Of a DNA stretch of 64,000 bases, positions 27,999-38,300 are shown piece by piece. Source of the stretch: Neorhodopirellula lusitana (lineage in GTDB: Bacteria; Planctomycetota; Planctomycetia; Pirellulales; Pirellulaceae); NCBI RefSeq assembly GCF_900182915.1, contig NZ_FXUG01000002.1, positions 582,791-646,790 of the forward strand, written 5' to 3'. Numbering within the stretch: position 1 is the stretch's first letter; the number at the start of each line of letters is the position of its first letter. The position numbers and the translations under genes were made by a program. The notes beneath the pieces were generated by a model. That model did not search any database and was not told where the DNA came from. It saw only the letters and a program-made list of their open reading frames with translations.

Positions 27999-28706
27999 CT
28001 ATGCAGGCATAGCCTCTTGGCTGACGTACCAAATCGGGGATTCGATCAGTTGCGACGGGATCGTGTTGACTTGGCGATCATGGTTCCAAACTTGGTCGAG
28101 TGCGACTTGCTTGTTGGCACCGGCGATCAGGAACCACTTGTAACGCGATGAATTGATTGCTGGTGCCGTTAGCGTGTAACGATAGGCGTCGAATTTGGCG
28201 ACAAAGTTCTCGACGAACCATCGCTGTTGTTCGTTGATCGCTAGGGTCCCAGGGAACAGTGATGCGGTGTGGGCGTCGTCCCCCATGCCAAGCAGCGAGA
28301 GGTCCCACTGAGGAGTTGCCTGGCCGGCGAACTCTTTTCGCAGTATCGCTTCGTATTGCTTGGCCGTTTCCGCTGGGTTGCTTGGATCGACCGGTACGGG
28401 AAAGGCGTGGACCTGGTCTTGCGGCAGGTGGTTTAGTAGGGCTTCACGCACCATGCGGTAGTTGGAATCGTCGTGATCGTGGGGCACGTTCCGTTCATCG
28501 CCCCAGAACCAATGAATGTTGTCCCAGTCGAGATCGCGTTTGGCCAACAGTTCATAAAGACGTTTGGGAGTTGATCCACCCGAAAGCGAGACGCGGAAGA
28601 CGCCACGCTGCGAAATGGACTCTGCGGCCAACTCGCAAAACGCGTCGGCGACGGTTGTAGAGAGTTCGTCGAGTGACGAGCAGGTGTGCAGGGTCGAAGG
28701 TTTCAT
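27999..28706 (-). CDS. pgl: 6-phosphogluconolactonase
   Basis: 235 residues, the normal size for the DevB/SOL family. Landmarks are FRVSLSGGSTPKRLYELLA, WFWGDERNVPHDHDDSNYRMVREALL and DLSLLGMGDDAHTASLFPGT. The enzyme hydrolyses 6-phosphogluconolactone in the oxidative pentose-phosphate pathway. The start at ATG 28706 agrees with the family. The gene lies 87 bases downstream of the ABC-F gene on the same strand and may be co-transcribed, although no glucose-6-phosphate dehydrogenase gene is near. Confidence 0.93.
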   Translation of the reverse strand: MKPSTLHTCSSLDELSTTVADAFCELAAESISQRGVFRVSLSGGSTPKRLYELLAKRDLDWDNIHWFWGDERNVPHDHDDSNYRMVREALLNHLPQDQVHAFPVPVDPSNPAETAKQYEAILRKEFAGQATPQWDLSLLGMGDDAHTASLFPGTLAINEQQRWFVENFVAKFDAYRYTLTAPAINSSRYKWFLIAGANKQVALDQVWNHDRQVNTIPSQLIESPIWYVSQEAMPA

Positions 28707-28793
28707 ATGCAGGGAATCCAGAAGTTGGGTGGATCAGAGTTGAGCGAACGCGAGCGGTTTGGAGGATGGCTATTGATACAAAGAAATTGCTTC

Positions 28794-30593
28794 TTAGAAG
28801 TCGCTGAGTTCTAGCCAGCGTTCTTCCGTTTCGCTGAGTTCCACTTCGATCGCTTTCACTTGATCGTGCAGTCGTACCGCTTCGTCGGGCTTGGTTTCGG
28901 TCAACAACTTGGCGTTGAGCTCGCGTTTCTCTTCGTCCAGTTTGGCAATTTTCCGCTCGAGCGTTTTCAGTTCTTTGCCCGTTTTGCGTTGGTCGCGGTG
29001 TTGTTTTCGGTCACCGCCACCGGCTGCTTTGCCGGGAGCTTTTCCGCTCGGTTTGCCTGACGCGGCGTTGCGAATGCGTTCGCCGTCGTCGACTTCTTTT
29101 TCGACCGCTTCACAATAGCTGTCGTAGCTACCGAAGTAGTTTCGGACTCTGCTGTCACGAACTTCGATGACGTTGGTCGCCACACGAGCCATGAAGTGTC
29201 GATCGTGGCTGGTGAAAATCACGGTGCCCTTATAGAGCCGCAACGCTTCGGCCAGGGCGTCGACGGTTTCGACATCCAAGTGGTTACCTGGTTCGTCCAA
29301 GACCAGCACGTTGGCAGTGCCTAGCAACAAACTGGCCATGCACACTCGTGCTCGTTCGCCACCGCTGAGAACCTTGACCTTCTTTTGGATCGCTTCGTCA
29401 CGGAATAGCAACGCCCCGGCCATCGCCAGAACATCTTGCCGGGTGGTGTCCGGATCGGATGCCATTTCGAGGTGTTCCAGAATCGTTTGCCGTTCATCGA
29501 GACTGGTGTAGACGTGTTGGGCGTAGGTGCCGATCTCGATTCCGTGGCCCCATTTCATGTTGCCATCCATGGGTTCCAGGGAATGGACCAGGGTCCGCAA
29601 CATCGTTGTTTTTCCCTGGCCATTGTCACCGACGATCGCGGCACGTTGACCGTGTTCGATTTCAAGGGAGATGTCGGTGGCGACGATGTGCTCGGGTTTG
29701 CCATCGGAGGTGGCTGGGTAGCCGATCGACATGCCTTCACAGCGAACCGCGGTTCCTTGGCGAGGTTTGACTCGCGGGGCACGGATGTTGACGGTGGGTT
29801 CGTCCGTCTCGAGTTCAACGGTTTGCAGCTTTTCGAGTTGCTTGGCTTTGCTGCGAGCTTGGCTGGCCGTGGAAGCGTTGGCTCGGTTCTTGTCGATGAA
29901 CTGCTTGAGTTGTTTTTGCTTGGCGATGACGGTGGCGTTGACGCGACGATCGTGTTCGCGGCGTTCTTCGCGGAACTCGATGAACTCGTTGATCTTGCCA
30001 GGAAACATGGTGAGTTGTCCCTTGGAAAGTTCCAGCGTTTGACTGCAGGTGGCTTTCAGGAACGCGCGATCGTGGCTGACGATCAGGGCAGCTTTCCCGA
30101 AATCACGCAGGAAGTGTTCCAGCAGGATTTGGGTCCGCAGGTCGAGGAAGTTGGTAGGTTCGTCCAACATCAGCAGATTGGGATCGTGCAGGAGCAGCGC
30201 CGCCAATTTGACACGCGTCTGCCAACCACCCGAAAGAGCCTTCACGGGGCCTTCGAGGTAATCCCCTTTTAACTCGAATTGGCCGGCGACCTGGCCGCAT
30301 CGCCAATCCGGCGCGCCGCTGTCTCGCATCAGGAAGTCGAGCGCCGATTCGCCGTCCTGGAATGGGTCATGTTGCCGCAGGTAGCCGATTCGAAGGGACG
30401 GGTGGTGAATGACGTCGCCTTTTTCGACTTCTTCTTCGCCCAACAAGACGCGCAGCAAAGTCGACTTGCCGGCACCGTTGCGGCCAACGAATCCGACTTT
30501 GACATCATCTGTCAGGCTCACGTCGGCCCCATCTAGAAGGATTTGGTCGCCGAAGCGTTTATGGGCGTCGCGAAGCTGAATCAATACGGCCAT
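28794..30593 (-). CDS. ABC-F family ATPase (Uup/EttA-like)
   Basis: 599 residues with two ATP-binding cassettes and no membrane segments. Cassette 1 has Walker A GFVGRNGAGKSTLL, signature VKALSGGWQTRVKLA and Walker B LLMLDEPTNFLDL. Cassette 2 has GDNGQGKTTMLRT, VLSGGERARVCMA and VLVLDEPGNHLDVET. Between them is the basic P-site-tRNA-interaction linker (KQLKQFIDKNRANASTASQA). The C-terminal tail is a Lys/Glu coiled coil (LKTLERKIAKLDEEKREL), as in Uup. ABC-F proteins act on the ribosome; the subgroup cannot be fixed by eye. Confidence 0.92.
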   Translation of the reverse strand: MAVLIQLRDAHKRFGDQILLDGADVSLTDDVKVGFVGRNGAGKSTLLRVLLGEEEVEKGDVIHHPSLRIGYLRQHDPFQDGESALDFLMRDSGAPDWRCGQVAGQFELKGDYLEGPVKALSGGWQTRVKLAALLLHDPNLLMLDEPTNFLDLRTQILLEHFLRDFGKAALIVSHDRAFLKATCSQTLELSKGQLTMFPGKINEFIEFREERREHDRRVNATVIAKQKQLKQFIDKNRANASTASQARSKAKQLEKLQTVELETDEPTVNIRAPRVKPRQGTAVRCEGMSIGYPATSDGKPEHIVATDISLEIEHGQRAAIVGDNGQGKTTMLRTLVHSLEPMDGNMKWGHGIEIGTYAQHVYTSLDERQTILEHLEMASDPDTTRQDVLAMAGALLFRDEAIQKKVKVLSGGERARVCMASLLLGTANVLVLDEPGNHLDVETVDALAEALRLYKGTVIFTSHDRHFMARVATNVIEVRDSRVRNYFGSYDSYCEAVEKEVDDGERIRNAASGKPSGKAPGKAAGGGDRKQHRDQRKTGKELKTLERKIAKLDEEKRELNAKLLTETKPDEAVRLHDQVKAIEVELSETEERWLELSDF

Positions 30594-30871
30594 GATTCCG
30601 ATTATTTATGGAAACGAGTTTTTTTGTTGGGCAAAGCGGTTAAAAGAGGGAACGATTGCCGTCCCTTCGTGCGTATTCAGGTGGTGAATACGCGCCGCCA
30701 CAGGATCAACACAGAGGGTAACGAGAAAGGCGAAAAAGTTCACCTAGTCTTGTCTACCCACCTAGCTCCCTGTTCCTTAAAGTAATCGTCTACCCGCTCG
30801 CAACCGTTCTCGCGGTATCCCATTGACCTCTTCAGCTGTCGGCATTTGCCGGTCGGACCGCTGCCACGCTC

Positions 30872-33748
30872 ATGAATAGTTATTCGTTGGATTACATCGA
30901 CGATCTGTACGTGCAATATGTGCGTGATCCGTCGAGCGTCTCGGAAACTTGGCGACAGTACTTTGAACAGTTCCTAGTGGGGGCTGGTGCACCAATCCAG
31001 ACCACCGCTGCGGGCAGTGCTGGCGTCACCGCAGGCTCATCTCGCACCCGCTCTTCGGGACCTGTGGGCGGCTCGACGCCCGTCGCCGCCGGAAATGGTG
31101 TGGCCGCAAAAGGAAACGGGGTCGCGTCTGGACCGCTGCCAGCGGGCAGTACGGGCGACCAAAACGTTGACCAGGCATTGTGGCTAGCACGAATTCAGGA
31201 CCGTATTGATCAACTGGTGCGTGAATACCGCGTGCGTGGGCACTTGATCGCGAACTTGGACCCGCTGGGGTTGTTTGAGCACGCCTGTCCCGAATTATCG
31301 CCTCAAAGTCATGGCCTGAGCGATCAGGATTTGGCTCGCCCATTTGATAGCAGCATTCTGGAAAATGTTTCGGGCAGCACGCTCGATGTGATTCTGAAGA
31401 AGCTGCAACAAACCTATTGTCGCTCCATCGGTGCCCAGTTCATGCACATCGACAATCGCAATATTCGCGATTGGCTGCAGCGACGGATGGAAACGACAGA
31501 AAACCGGCTGGATCTGTCGCACGAGAGACAACGTCGGCTCTACACGCGTTTGGCCGATGCGAGCATCTTCGAAGAATTCGTTCGCCGCAAATTTGTCGGT
31601 GCCAAGACGTTTTCGCTGGAAGGTGCCGAAAGTTTGATCCCACTATTGGATTTGGCTTTGGAAAAGGCCGGCCAGCACAAGGTTCAAGAGGTCGTGATGG
31701 GCATGGCTCACCGCGGTCGTTTGAACGTGATGGCGAATATCCTCAAGAAACGGGCGATGAATATCTTCTGGTCGTTTGACGACCCGACGCCTGAATTGAG
31801 CCGTGGTGGTGGCGATGTGCGCTATCACCTTGGCTACAGCAGCGATTGGTTGACCGCGTCAGGCGACAAGTTGCACATCTCGTTGTGCTTCAATCCAAGT
31901 CACCTGGAGTTTGTGAATACCGTCGCCCAGGGACGTTGTCGATGCAAGCAAGACAACCGAGGCGATACGGCTCGGAAAGAAGTGATGACGATCCTGATTC
32001 ACGGTGACGCAGCGTTCGCGGGTGAAGGGATTGTCCAGGAAACGCTGAACCTGAGCGAGTTGCCTGGCTATCGGACTGGTGGCACGTTACACGTCGTGAT
32101 CAATAACCAGGTTGGTTTCACCACCGAGCCGCAAGAGGGACGCAGCACAACGTATGCGACCGACGTGGCGAAAATGCTGCAGATTCCGATCTTCCACGTC
32201 AATGGAGAAGATCCGGAAGCGGTTGCCCAGGTTGTTTCACTGGCGATGGATTTCCGTAAGGAATTCCAGCGTGACGTGGTGATCGATCTGTACGCGTATC
32301 GCCGTTGGGGACACAACGAAGGCGACGAGCCGCGGTTCACGCAGCCCAAAATGTACGCCGAAATCGATCGTCGTCCCGGCGTTCGTCAGCAGTACCTCAA
32401 TCGGTTGCTCAAGTTGGGCAAGATCACTGAGGAAGAAGCTGAGCAGATTAGCAAAGAGCGAACGGAAAAGCTTGAGTCTGAGTTTGCAGCCAGCAAGAAC
32501 GAGTCTTTCGTTCCCGATACACAGACGCTTGCTGCGAATTGGCTGGCGTATTTCGGTGGCAGAGAGCCGACTGAATCTACCGATACGACAATCGAAGTTA
32601 AGAAGCTGAGCGAGCTGCTGGATTCACTGACTCGATTGCCCGAGGACTTCTCGCAGCACAAAAAGCTGAAGCGACCGATGGCCCAGCGTCGTGAAATGGC
32701 CGAAGACCAGCGGCCGCTGGATTGGGCGGCCGCCGAAGCCGCTGCGTTTGCATCGTTGTTGGATGAGGGGCACCCGATTCGGATGACGGGGCAAGATTGC
32801 CAGCGGGGGACGTTCAGTCACCGGCATGCGGTCCTGCACGATACCAAGAATGGTGAGACCTACACCCCGCTTCAGAACTTGAGCGAAGGCCAGGCTCGGC
32901 TGGAGCTTTACAATAGCCCGCTAAGCGAAGCAGGTGTCTTGGGGTTTGAGTACGGCTACTCGCTGGATTGTCCCGATGGACTTTGCGTTTGGGAGGCCCA
33001 ATTCGGTGACTTCTGGAACGTGGCTCAGGTGATTGTGGATCAGTTTATCGCCAGTGCCGAAGATAAATGGGATCGCTTGTCGGGTTTGACAATGTTGTTG
33101 CCTCACGGTTTCGAGGGACAAGGCCCCGAGCACTGTAGTGCTCGCGTGGAACGGTTCTTGGCGATGGCGGCGGAAGACAATATCCAGATTTGCCAGCCGA
33201 CCACACCGGCTCAGTTGTTCCACATGTTGCGACGACAGGTGATCCGAAAATGGCGGAAGCCGTTGATCGCGTTGACGCCCAAAAGCTTGTTGCGGCACCC
33301 GGAAGTCACCAGCCCGCTGGAAATTGTTGCCGGTGGTAGCTTCCAAAAGATCCTGCCGGATCGAAAAGTGCCGCTGGAAAGTGCGCGGCGATTGTTGTTC
33401 TGTACCGGCAAGATCTACTACGACTTGCTGCAGCATCGCCAAGAAAATGGCATCGAAAACGTGCCGATCATGCGCGTCGAGCAACTCTACCCGTTGGCCT
33501 TGGAAGAACTGATGGCGACCCTGGAAGGTTTGCCGGATGGAACCGAGATCCGGTGGGTTCAAGATGAGCCGACCAACATGGGAGCCTGGCCTTACATGAA
33601 ATTGAAGTTCGGTGATGAGCTGAACGAGCGGTTTCGGTTGAGCAGGGCGTCTCGTACGGAGTCGGCTAGCCCGAGTACGGGAAGCATGGCTGCACACAAG
33701 TTGGAGCAAGCTGACTTGATTGAAGCGGCCTTCGAGGGACTGTCATAA
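30872..33748 (+). CDS. sucA: 2-oxoglutarate dehydrogenase E1 component
   Basis: 958 residues. The N-terminus YSLDYIDDLYVQYVRDPSSVSETWRQYF is the E2-binding segment. A Gly/Ser/Ala-rich linker (~45-90) of unusual length follows. The thiamine-diphosphate core contains GMAHRGRLNVMANIL, GDAAFAGEGIVQETLNLSEL (the GDG-like cofactor motif), the NNQVGFTT Asn, and HVNGEDPEAV. The C-terminal part has GFEYGYSLD, LLPHGFEGQGPEHCSARVERFL and RVEQLYPL. It decarboxylates 2-oxoglutarate in the TCA cycle. The sucB partner is not in the window; sucCD are 17 kb away. Confidence 0.97.
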   Translation: MNSYSLDYIDDLYVQYVRDPSSVSETWRQYFEQFLVGAGAPIQTTAAGSAGVTAGSSRTRSSGPVGGSTPVAAGNGVAAKGNGVASGPLPAGSTGDQNVDQALWLARIQDRIDQLVREYRVRGHLIANLDPLGLFEHACPELSPQSHGLSDQDLARPFDSSILENVSGSTLDVILKKLQQTYCRSIGAQFMHIDNRNIRDWLQRRMETTENRLDLSHERQRRLYTRLADASIFEEFVRRKFVGAKTFSLEGAESLIPLLDLALEKAGQHKVQEVVMGMAHRGRLNVMANILKKRAMNIFWSFDDPTPELSRGGGDVRYHLGYSSDWLTASGDKLHISLCFNPSHLEFVNTVAQGRCRCKQDNRGDTARKEVMTILIHGDAAFAGEGIVQETLNLSELPGYRTGGTLHVVINNQVGFTTEPQEGRSTTYATDVAKMLQIPIFHVNGEDPEAVAQVVSLAMDFRKEFQRDVVIDLYAYRRWGHNEGDEPRFTQPKMYAEIDRRPGVRQQYLNRLLKLGKITEEEAEQISKERTEKLESEFAASKNESFVPDTQTLAANWLAYFGGREPTESTDTTIEVKKLSELLDSLTRLPEDFSQHKKLKRPMAQRREMAEDQRPLDWAAAEAAAFASLLDEGHPIRMTGQDCQRGTFSHRHAVLHDTKNGETYTPLQNLSEGQARLELYNSPLSEAGVLGFEYGYSLDCPDGLCVWEAQFGDFWNVAQVIVDQFIASAEDKWDRLSGLTMLLPHGFEGQGPEHCSARVERFLAMAAEDNIQICQPTTPAQLFHMLRRQVIRKWRKPLIALTPKSLLRHPEVTSPLEIVAGGSFQKILPDRKVPLESARRLLFCTGKIYYDLLQHRQENGIENVPIMRVEQLYPLALEELMATLEGLPDGTEIRWVQDEPTNMGAWPYMKLKFGDELNERFRLSRASRTESASPSTGSMAAHKLEQADLIEAAFEGLS

Positions 33749-33768
33749 GTCAGCCAGTCTTTAACAGG

Positions 33769-34722
33769 TCATCGAAAGGCAGCCCGGCTTTCATAAGTGA
33801 CGGGGCTGCCATCGCTGGGGTGGCGGATTGTCAGTCGTTGGGCTCGCAAACGCATGCACGGATCCTCGACACTCAGCGTTTGTTGGGTCCCCAGTTGTCC
33901 GCCGGGCAAATACAGCGGGTCACCTAAGATCGGGTGACCCAGTGCCCATAAGTGGACTCGGATTTGGTTGGTGCGTCCGGTGATGGGTGAGGCTTGGACC
34001 AGCGAATCGCCATTGTCCAGTTTCTCAATCACTTCCAAGTCCGTGTGCGCGGGTTGGCCATCGGGGGCCACGATCCGTGCGCCGATTGTGTCCGATGCGT
34101 CACTGGCTTCGGCGGCTTTGCAAATCGGTAGTTGGCATGCATGCGTGTGCCAGGCTGGCGTCCCTTTCACGTGTGCGATGTATTGTTTGGCGGCGGTTCG
34201 TTGTTCGAATTGTGGCTGGACGATGGAGGCGGCTTCGCGGGTGCGGCACAATACCATCACGCCTTGCGTGTTGGCGTCGAGTCGATGAGCAACCCGCAGT
34301 GTTTCCCCTGGGAAGTAAGGCTTCAACAACTCGGTCAGCGTATTGCGATTGAAGCGACCGCTGGGATGGACGGCCATGGGGGCCGGCTTGTCGACGACCA
34401 GAAGCCACTTATCTTCGTGCAGGATTTCGATGCGCCGGGCGACTTCCGGTTCGACGACGCCAAGGGTGGTTTGCTCAAATCGCTGCCCGGCCGAGACAGT
34501 TTGATTGGCTGAAACACGTTCCCCGTTCAGGGTAATCGCAGCGGTATCAATCCATTGTTCCCAGTCCGACTTCAAGGTGGGCGGGTGGTAGAGGCTTAGG
34601 AATTCGATCAGCGTGAGATTGTCGAACGCTTGCCGGACTCGCATGACCCGGTGGTGGGTGTAGGGTTGGCACCCCGGAAGTTCGGCGAGATCGATGGTGC
34701 GGATCGAGGCGGGGGCGGTCAT
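33769..34722 (-). CDS. RluA-family pseudouridine synthase
   Basis: 317 residues. An S4-like region (~50-90: TAAITLNGERVSANQTVSAGQ) precedes the catalytic domain. The catalytic Asp lies in RVAHRLDANTQGVMVL, and downstream are GRTNQIRVHLWALGHPILGD. Members convert specific uridines of 23S rRNA or tRNA to pseudouridine; the target site cannot be told. It converges on sucA with a 20-base gap. Confidence 0.93.
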   Translation of the reverse strand: MTAPASIRTIDLAELPGCQPYTHHRVMRVRQAFDNLTLIEFLSLYHPPTLKSDWEQWIDTAAITLNGERVSANQTVSAGQRFEQTTLGVVEPEVARRIEILHEDKWLLVVDKPAPMAVHPSGRFNRNTLTELLKPYFPGETLRVAHRLDANTQGVMVLCRTREAASIVQPQFEQRTAAKQYIAHVKGTPAWHTHACQLPICKAAEASDASDTIGARIVAPDGQPAHTDLEVIEKLDNGDSLVQASPITGRTNQIRVHLWALGHPILGDPLYLPGGQLGTQQTLSVEDPCMRLRAQRLTIRHPSDGSPVTYESRAAFR

Positions 34723-34840
34723 GATGCTTCAGCGATCGGCAGGCAGGCAGTCTGTGCTGCACGAGTGGGTGAGGAACTGGTGAATCGCTGGCGATGGTAT
34801 GGGTGCCAGCAGGAACGGCGGGGCTGACGCTTGCGTACGA

Positions 34841-34873
34841 AAAAACCCGAAGGGCGTTGAGGCCCTTCGGGTT
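34841..34873 (-). terminator. Rho-independent terminator of the small cytochrome gene
   Basis: AACCCGAAGGGC (34844-34855) pairs exactly with GCCCTTCGGGTT (34862-34873); on the minus strand a T run follows. Confidence 0.9.
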
Positions 34874-34902
34874 CATTGATCGGATCGAACGAGTGTTCGA
34901 GA

Positions 34903-35295
34903 TTAGAGTCCAGCGTCGGTGGCTGGAAGTTCTTCCTTCTTGATCTTGTCGCCGAAGACTTGGCCGTCTTTGCTTTTCAGCTCGTTGGCCTTTTTGAAGC
35001 CTTCAAGGATCTTGGCTTTGGCTTCTTCTGGGTTGGCCTTGATGTAATCCTTGGGGAAGTCTTTGCCCTTCAAGAACTTGTTGACCGCTACGCCATATTC
35101 GTTCCGTGCTTCGTCCTTCTTTTCGCCTTTGACGTGGCAAACGTTGCAGCTAGCCTTCTTTACTGTTTTCTTGTAGTCGTCCGAAGCTTCGGATTCCAAT
35201 ACTTGAGCTTTGAACTGCTTGCCAAATTCGCTGATCGCGAACGAAGGAGTAGCCATGCAGGCAAGAATGCCCATCACGAGAGCCATACGTTTCAT
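34903..35295 (-). CDS. Small periplasmic c-type haem protein
   Basis: 130 residues from ATG 35295, with AGGA nine bases upstream. The signal peptide MKRMALVMGILACMATPSFA is followed by a Lys-rich mature protein with one CxxCH haem site, KKASCNVCHVKG, near residue 50. The rest is helical and charged (NEYGVAVNKFLKG, EEAKAKILEGFKKANELK). This looks like a mono-haem electron carrier. The frame can be extended to 35388, but that would bury the signal peptide. It lies 89 bases downstream of the kinase gene. Confidence 0.85.
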   Translation of the reverse strand: MKRMALVMGILACMATPSFAISEFGKQFKAQVLESEASDDYKKTVKKASCNVCHVKGEKKDEARNEYGVAVNKFLKGKDFPKDYIKANPEEAKAKILEGFKKANELKSKDGQVFGDKIKKEELPATDAGL

Positions 35296-35384
35296 AGAGT
35301 TGTTTCCTAAGTGGAGGTCGGGGTGGGTAACTAGGCGAGATTTCGGAACGTGTCGAAGCGATATTTCCGAGTGCCCTATTAAAG

Positions 35385-38300
35385 TCACTCGGAGGGGGGA
35401 ATGTCAAATGTTCGCTGCATGGGCATTTTCGGCAAGTTTCTTTCCTGGAATCCAGCAAACAATGAACCATCTTGACGGAAATCAGCCGGAATCATTTGGC
35501 TGGTTGGGATAGATTCAGGCAGCGGATCGGACCAACGAACAACCCAGCGGGGCGTACGATCGTCAGCCCAGGAGGGTTCATTCGTTACCAAATCGTTCAT
35601 GGTGACCGTGCGGGTCTGGCCAAATTCGTCTCGAACCACCAATAGGGGGTCGCTCAGAGTGGTGTCCGTTTCGTAGGCATTGGAAGCGCCTCGGATTCGG
35701 AGCCAATTATTTTCACGTTCTTGCGGCAAAGTTCCTGTGATCTCAACATGCGGGACACCTGGATCGACAACGAACACGCTTTCTTCTGCCCGACGCTCGA
35801 TTTCGACCGGATAGGGTGCCGCCCCCCCCAGTCGCATTCTCAGCAAGCCTTGCGGTGTGTACGAGGTCAAGCGTTGCAGGGATAAACGAATGGATCCTGA
35901 TTTAGGTTGTTGTCGCTTGATCGAGCCGCCGGTTTCGATCATCCGCCCTGAAACCGCCAGGAGACCGTTTTCCCAAAGCAGCTGCAGTTCCGCAGCCACA
36001 TCCATCCGCAACATCGATATCTGGCCGCGAACGACGACGTTGTAGAGCTCGATAGAAACGAGCGGCAATGGATCGCTTTCCGAATTGAGTGCGGCCATGG
36101 CTGATTCGCCGAAGCCACCGGTGTCGCCGAACGCACCTATCGACCTCACGCTTCGTGAGGGCTCGGTCTTGACATTGAATGCAAAAATCTCGTCGCGGCG
36201 TGACGGATTGTCGATCGTGATGGAGCAATCGGTCAGCAGCACTTGCCGGTTGGCCGATAGTGCGATCATCGAACCGCCATCGGTCTCGGTCACTGGGACC
36301 GTCCAGTAGCAGTGCAGGTCAACTAGTTCGATTCGGTTGGATCCGATCTTGAGCATGTCACTGCGTTGCATGTCCGCTTTTTCATTCGAGCGGAAGATGA
36401 TGGCGGTGCCACCCGGTGCAGACGACGTGATGATCAAGTCATCTTGTTCGATTACCACTGGGGTGCTGTAGAGAATCGGGGTGTCGATTTCGATGCGTTC
36501 CAAATCGGTGCGTCGGGCAAGTTCGACGGCATCTTGGAGCGTGGTCACCAAAGCGTCTTGGTTGCTTTGTGCTTGGCGTTGGGTGGCGGGGTCACGCAAG
36601 GCTTCAATGGGAAGGACGCGGATCAGCCGAGGCTCGACACCGGCTGGCAAGAAGACGGTGCTTCCGTTGGCTTCGTTGAGGGGTGGAGGAACTTGTGACG
36701 TGTCCGATCTTTCAGTTGACCGAGTTTTTCCCGGGTCGGGGCTTGCCGTCCGACTGGTGTCGCCACGCAACATTGCTGCGACGGCACTGTTGGCGCTGTT
36801 GTCGTCGGTGCTGTTACGGGAATTTGGCAAGAGACCCGGGGCCGGCGGCAGCGTTCCTGGCGACGAGCCAATGATGCTTCGGGAAGGGGACGAGTCGATC
36901 GGGAATGGGAAGCCGCTTAGACTTGGTGGGTCGCTGGGCAAGCGACGAGGTGCACCGCTGGGCCGCCGATCGCCTGCCAGAGCATCGCTGTTTGGTGATC
37001 CGATGCCAGTGTTTAAACCGGTTCCAGTATTCAAGCTTGTCCCGTTGTTCAAGCTGGACCTCGATGTTCCAGGAAGTGCGATAAGGGCCGGAGGATCCGC
37101 GGGCGTTAACCCGCTATTGGTGCTGTCTCGATCGGCAGGGTCGGCTGGAAGGCTGCCGATAGGACCGGTCATTGTTGCATCCGTGCCGGTGCTGCCCGAC
37201 ATTAAAATGGGCCCGCCCACGCCGGGTGTGAGTGATGGGTTGGGGCCGTCGGGCAGCGTGGAAACCGATGCGTCCGCGGACATTGCGGAAGATGTCGCCT
37301 CGCCGTTGATGCGGTTACTGTTTCGCGTCGAAGGCGAACCGTCTGTTTCCTGTGGAGACGCTTGGAACTCATCATCGGCACCTGATGATGAGGGGCCGAA
37401 AATCCAATCTCGGGGCGTGCTTTGTGGAGGTGGGAAGCGAAGCGTGGTCTCGTTTTTTTGCGAATTCAGCAAGTCCGACGACGAATCCGATGTCGGTGTG
37501 GAACCACTTGTCAGGGCGGCGACAGGCGGTGACTCCATGGCCGTGTTGGGGATCTTTGCGAGTATGGAACGGAAGTCACTGCGTTTTTGCCACGCAATCA
37601 ATTCCAATCCAAAGACGCTAAAGAGCAACAGGGATGCGGCGACGATCCACGGCAAGTGCTTACGGGCGGAAGGGAACGACACGCGATCGGTTTCGATTGC
37701 TACCGCGTTGACACCACGACTTCGCGGTAAGTCTTCTCGCATCGCCAATTCCCGCAGGTCGGCGATCAAGACATGCGAGTCCTGGTACCGCTGGTCAGGC
37801 TGCTTGGCCAGCATCTTTTGCAGGATCGCGTTGAGGTCTTCGCTGGTGCCTGGGCGATGATCGCGGATGTCGGGGATCGTTGCGTTGCCATGATTCAGCA
37901 ACTTTTGCAGCATCGTGCCGCCCGGGAATGGCGGTGACCCGGTTAGCATGAAATAGAACGTGCAGCCCAGCGAATAGAGATCGCTGCGAATATCCGCAAG
38001 CCGCGGGTCGTGTGCCTGTTCAGGCGAAATGTAATCAAACGTTCCTAGCGTCACGCCGCTGGCGGTCAGGTCTTCACTGGTGTCGAAGCTTTCCGAGCGC
38101 GCCAAACCCATGTCGACCAGTTTGATCGAACTGTCATCTGTCACGACGACGTTGGATGGCTTGATATCGCGGTGAACGATGCCACGCCGGGAAGCATGTC
38201 CAATCGCTTCGGCGACTTGGCATGTGTAATAGACGGCATCGTCGAGCGACAGTGGACCGTCCTGGGTCACGATATCACGAATGTTGCTGCCGTCGATGTA

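Noticed and set aside
36481..37860. 459-codon open frame on the plus strand
   Set aside because: It is antisense to the Ser/Pro/Gly-rich linker of the kinase; its composition mirrors that low-complexity DNA and it has no recognisable domain.
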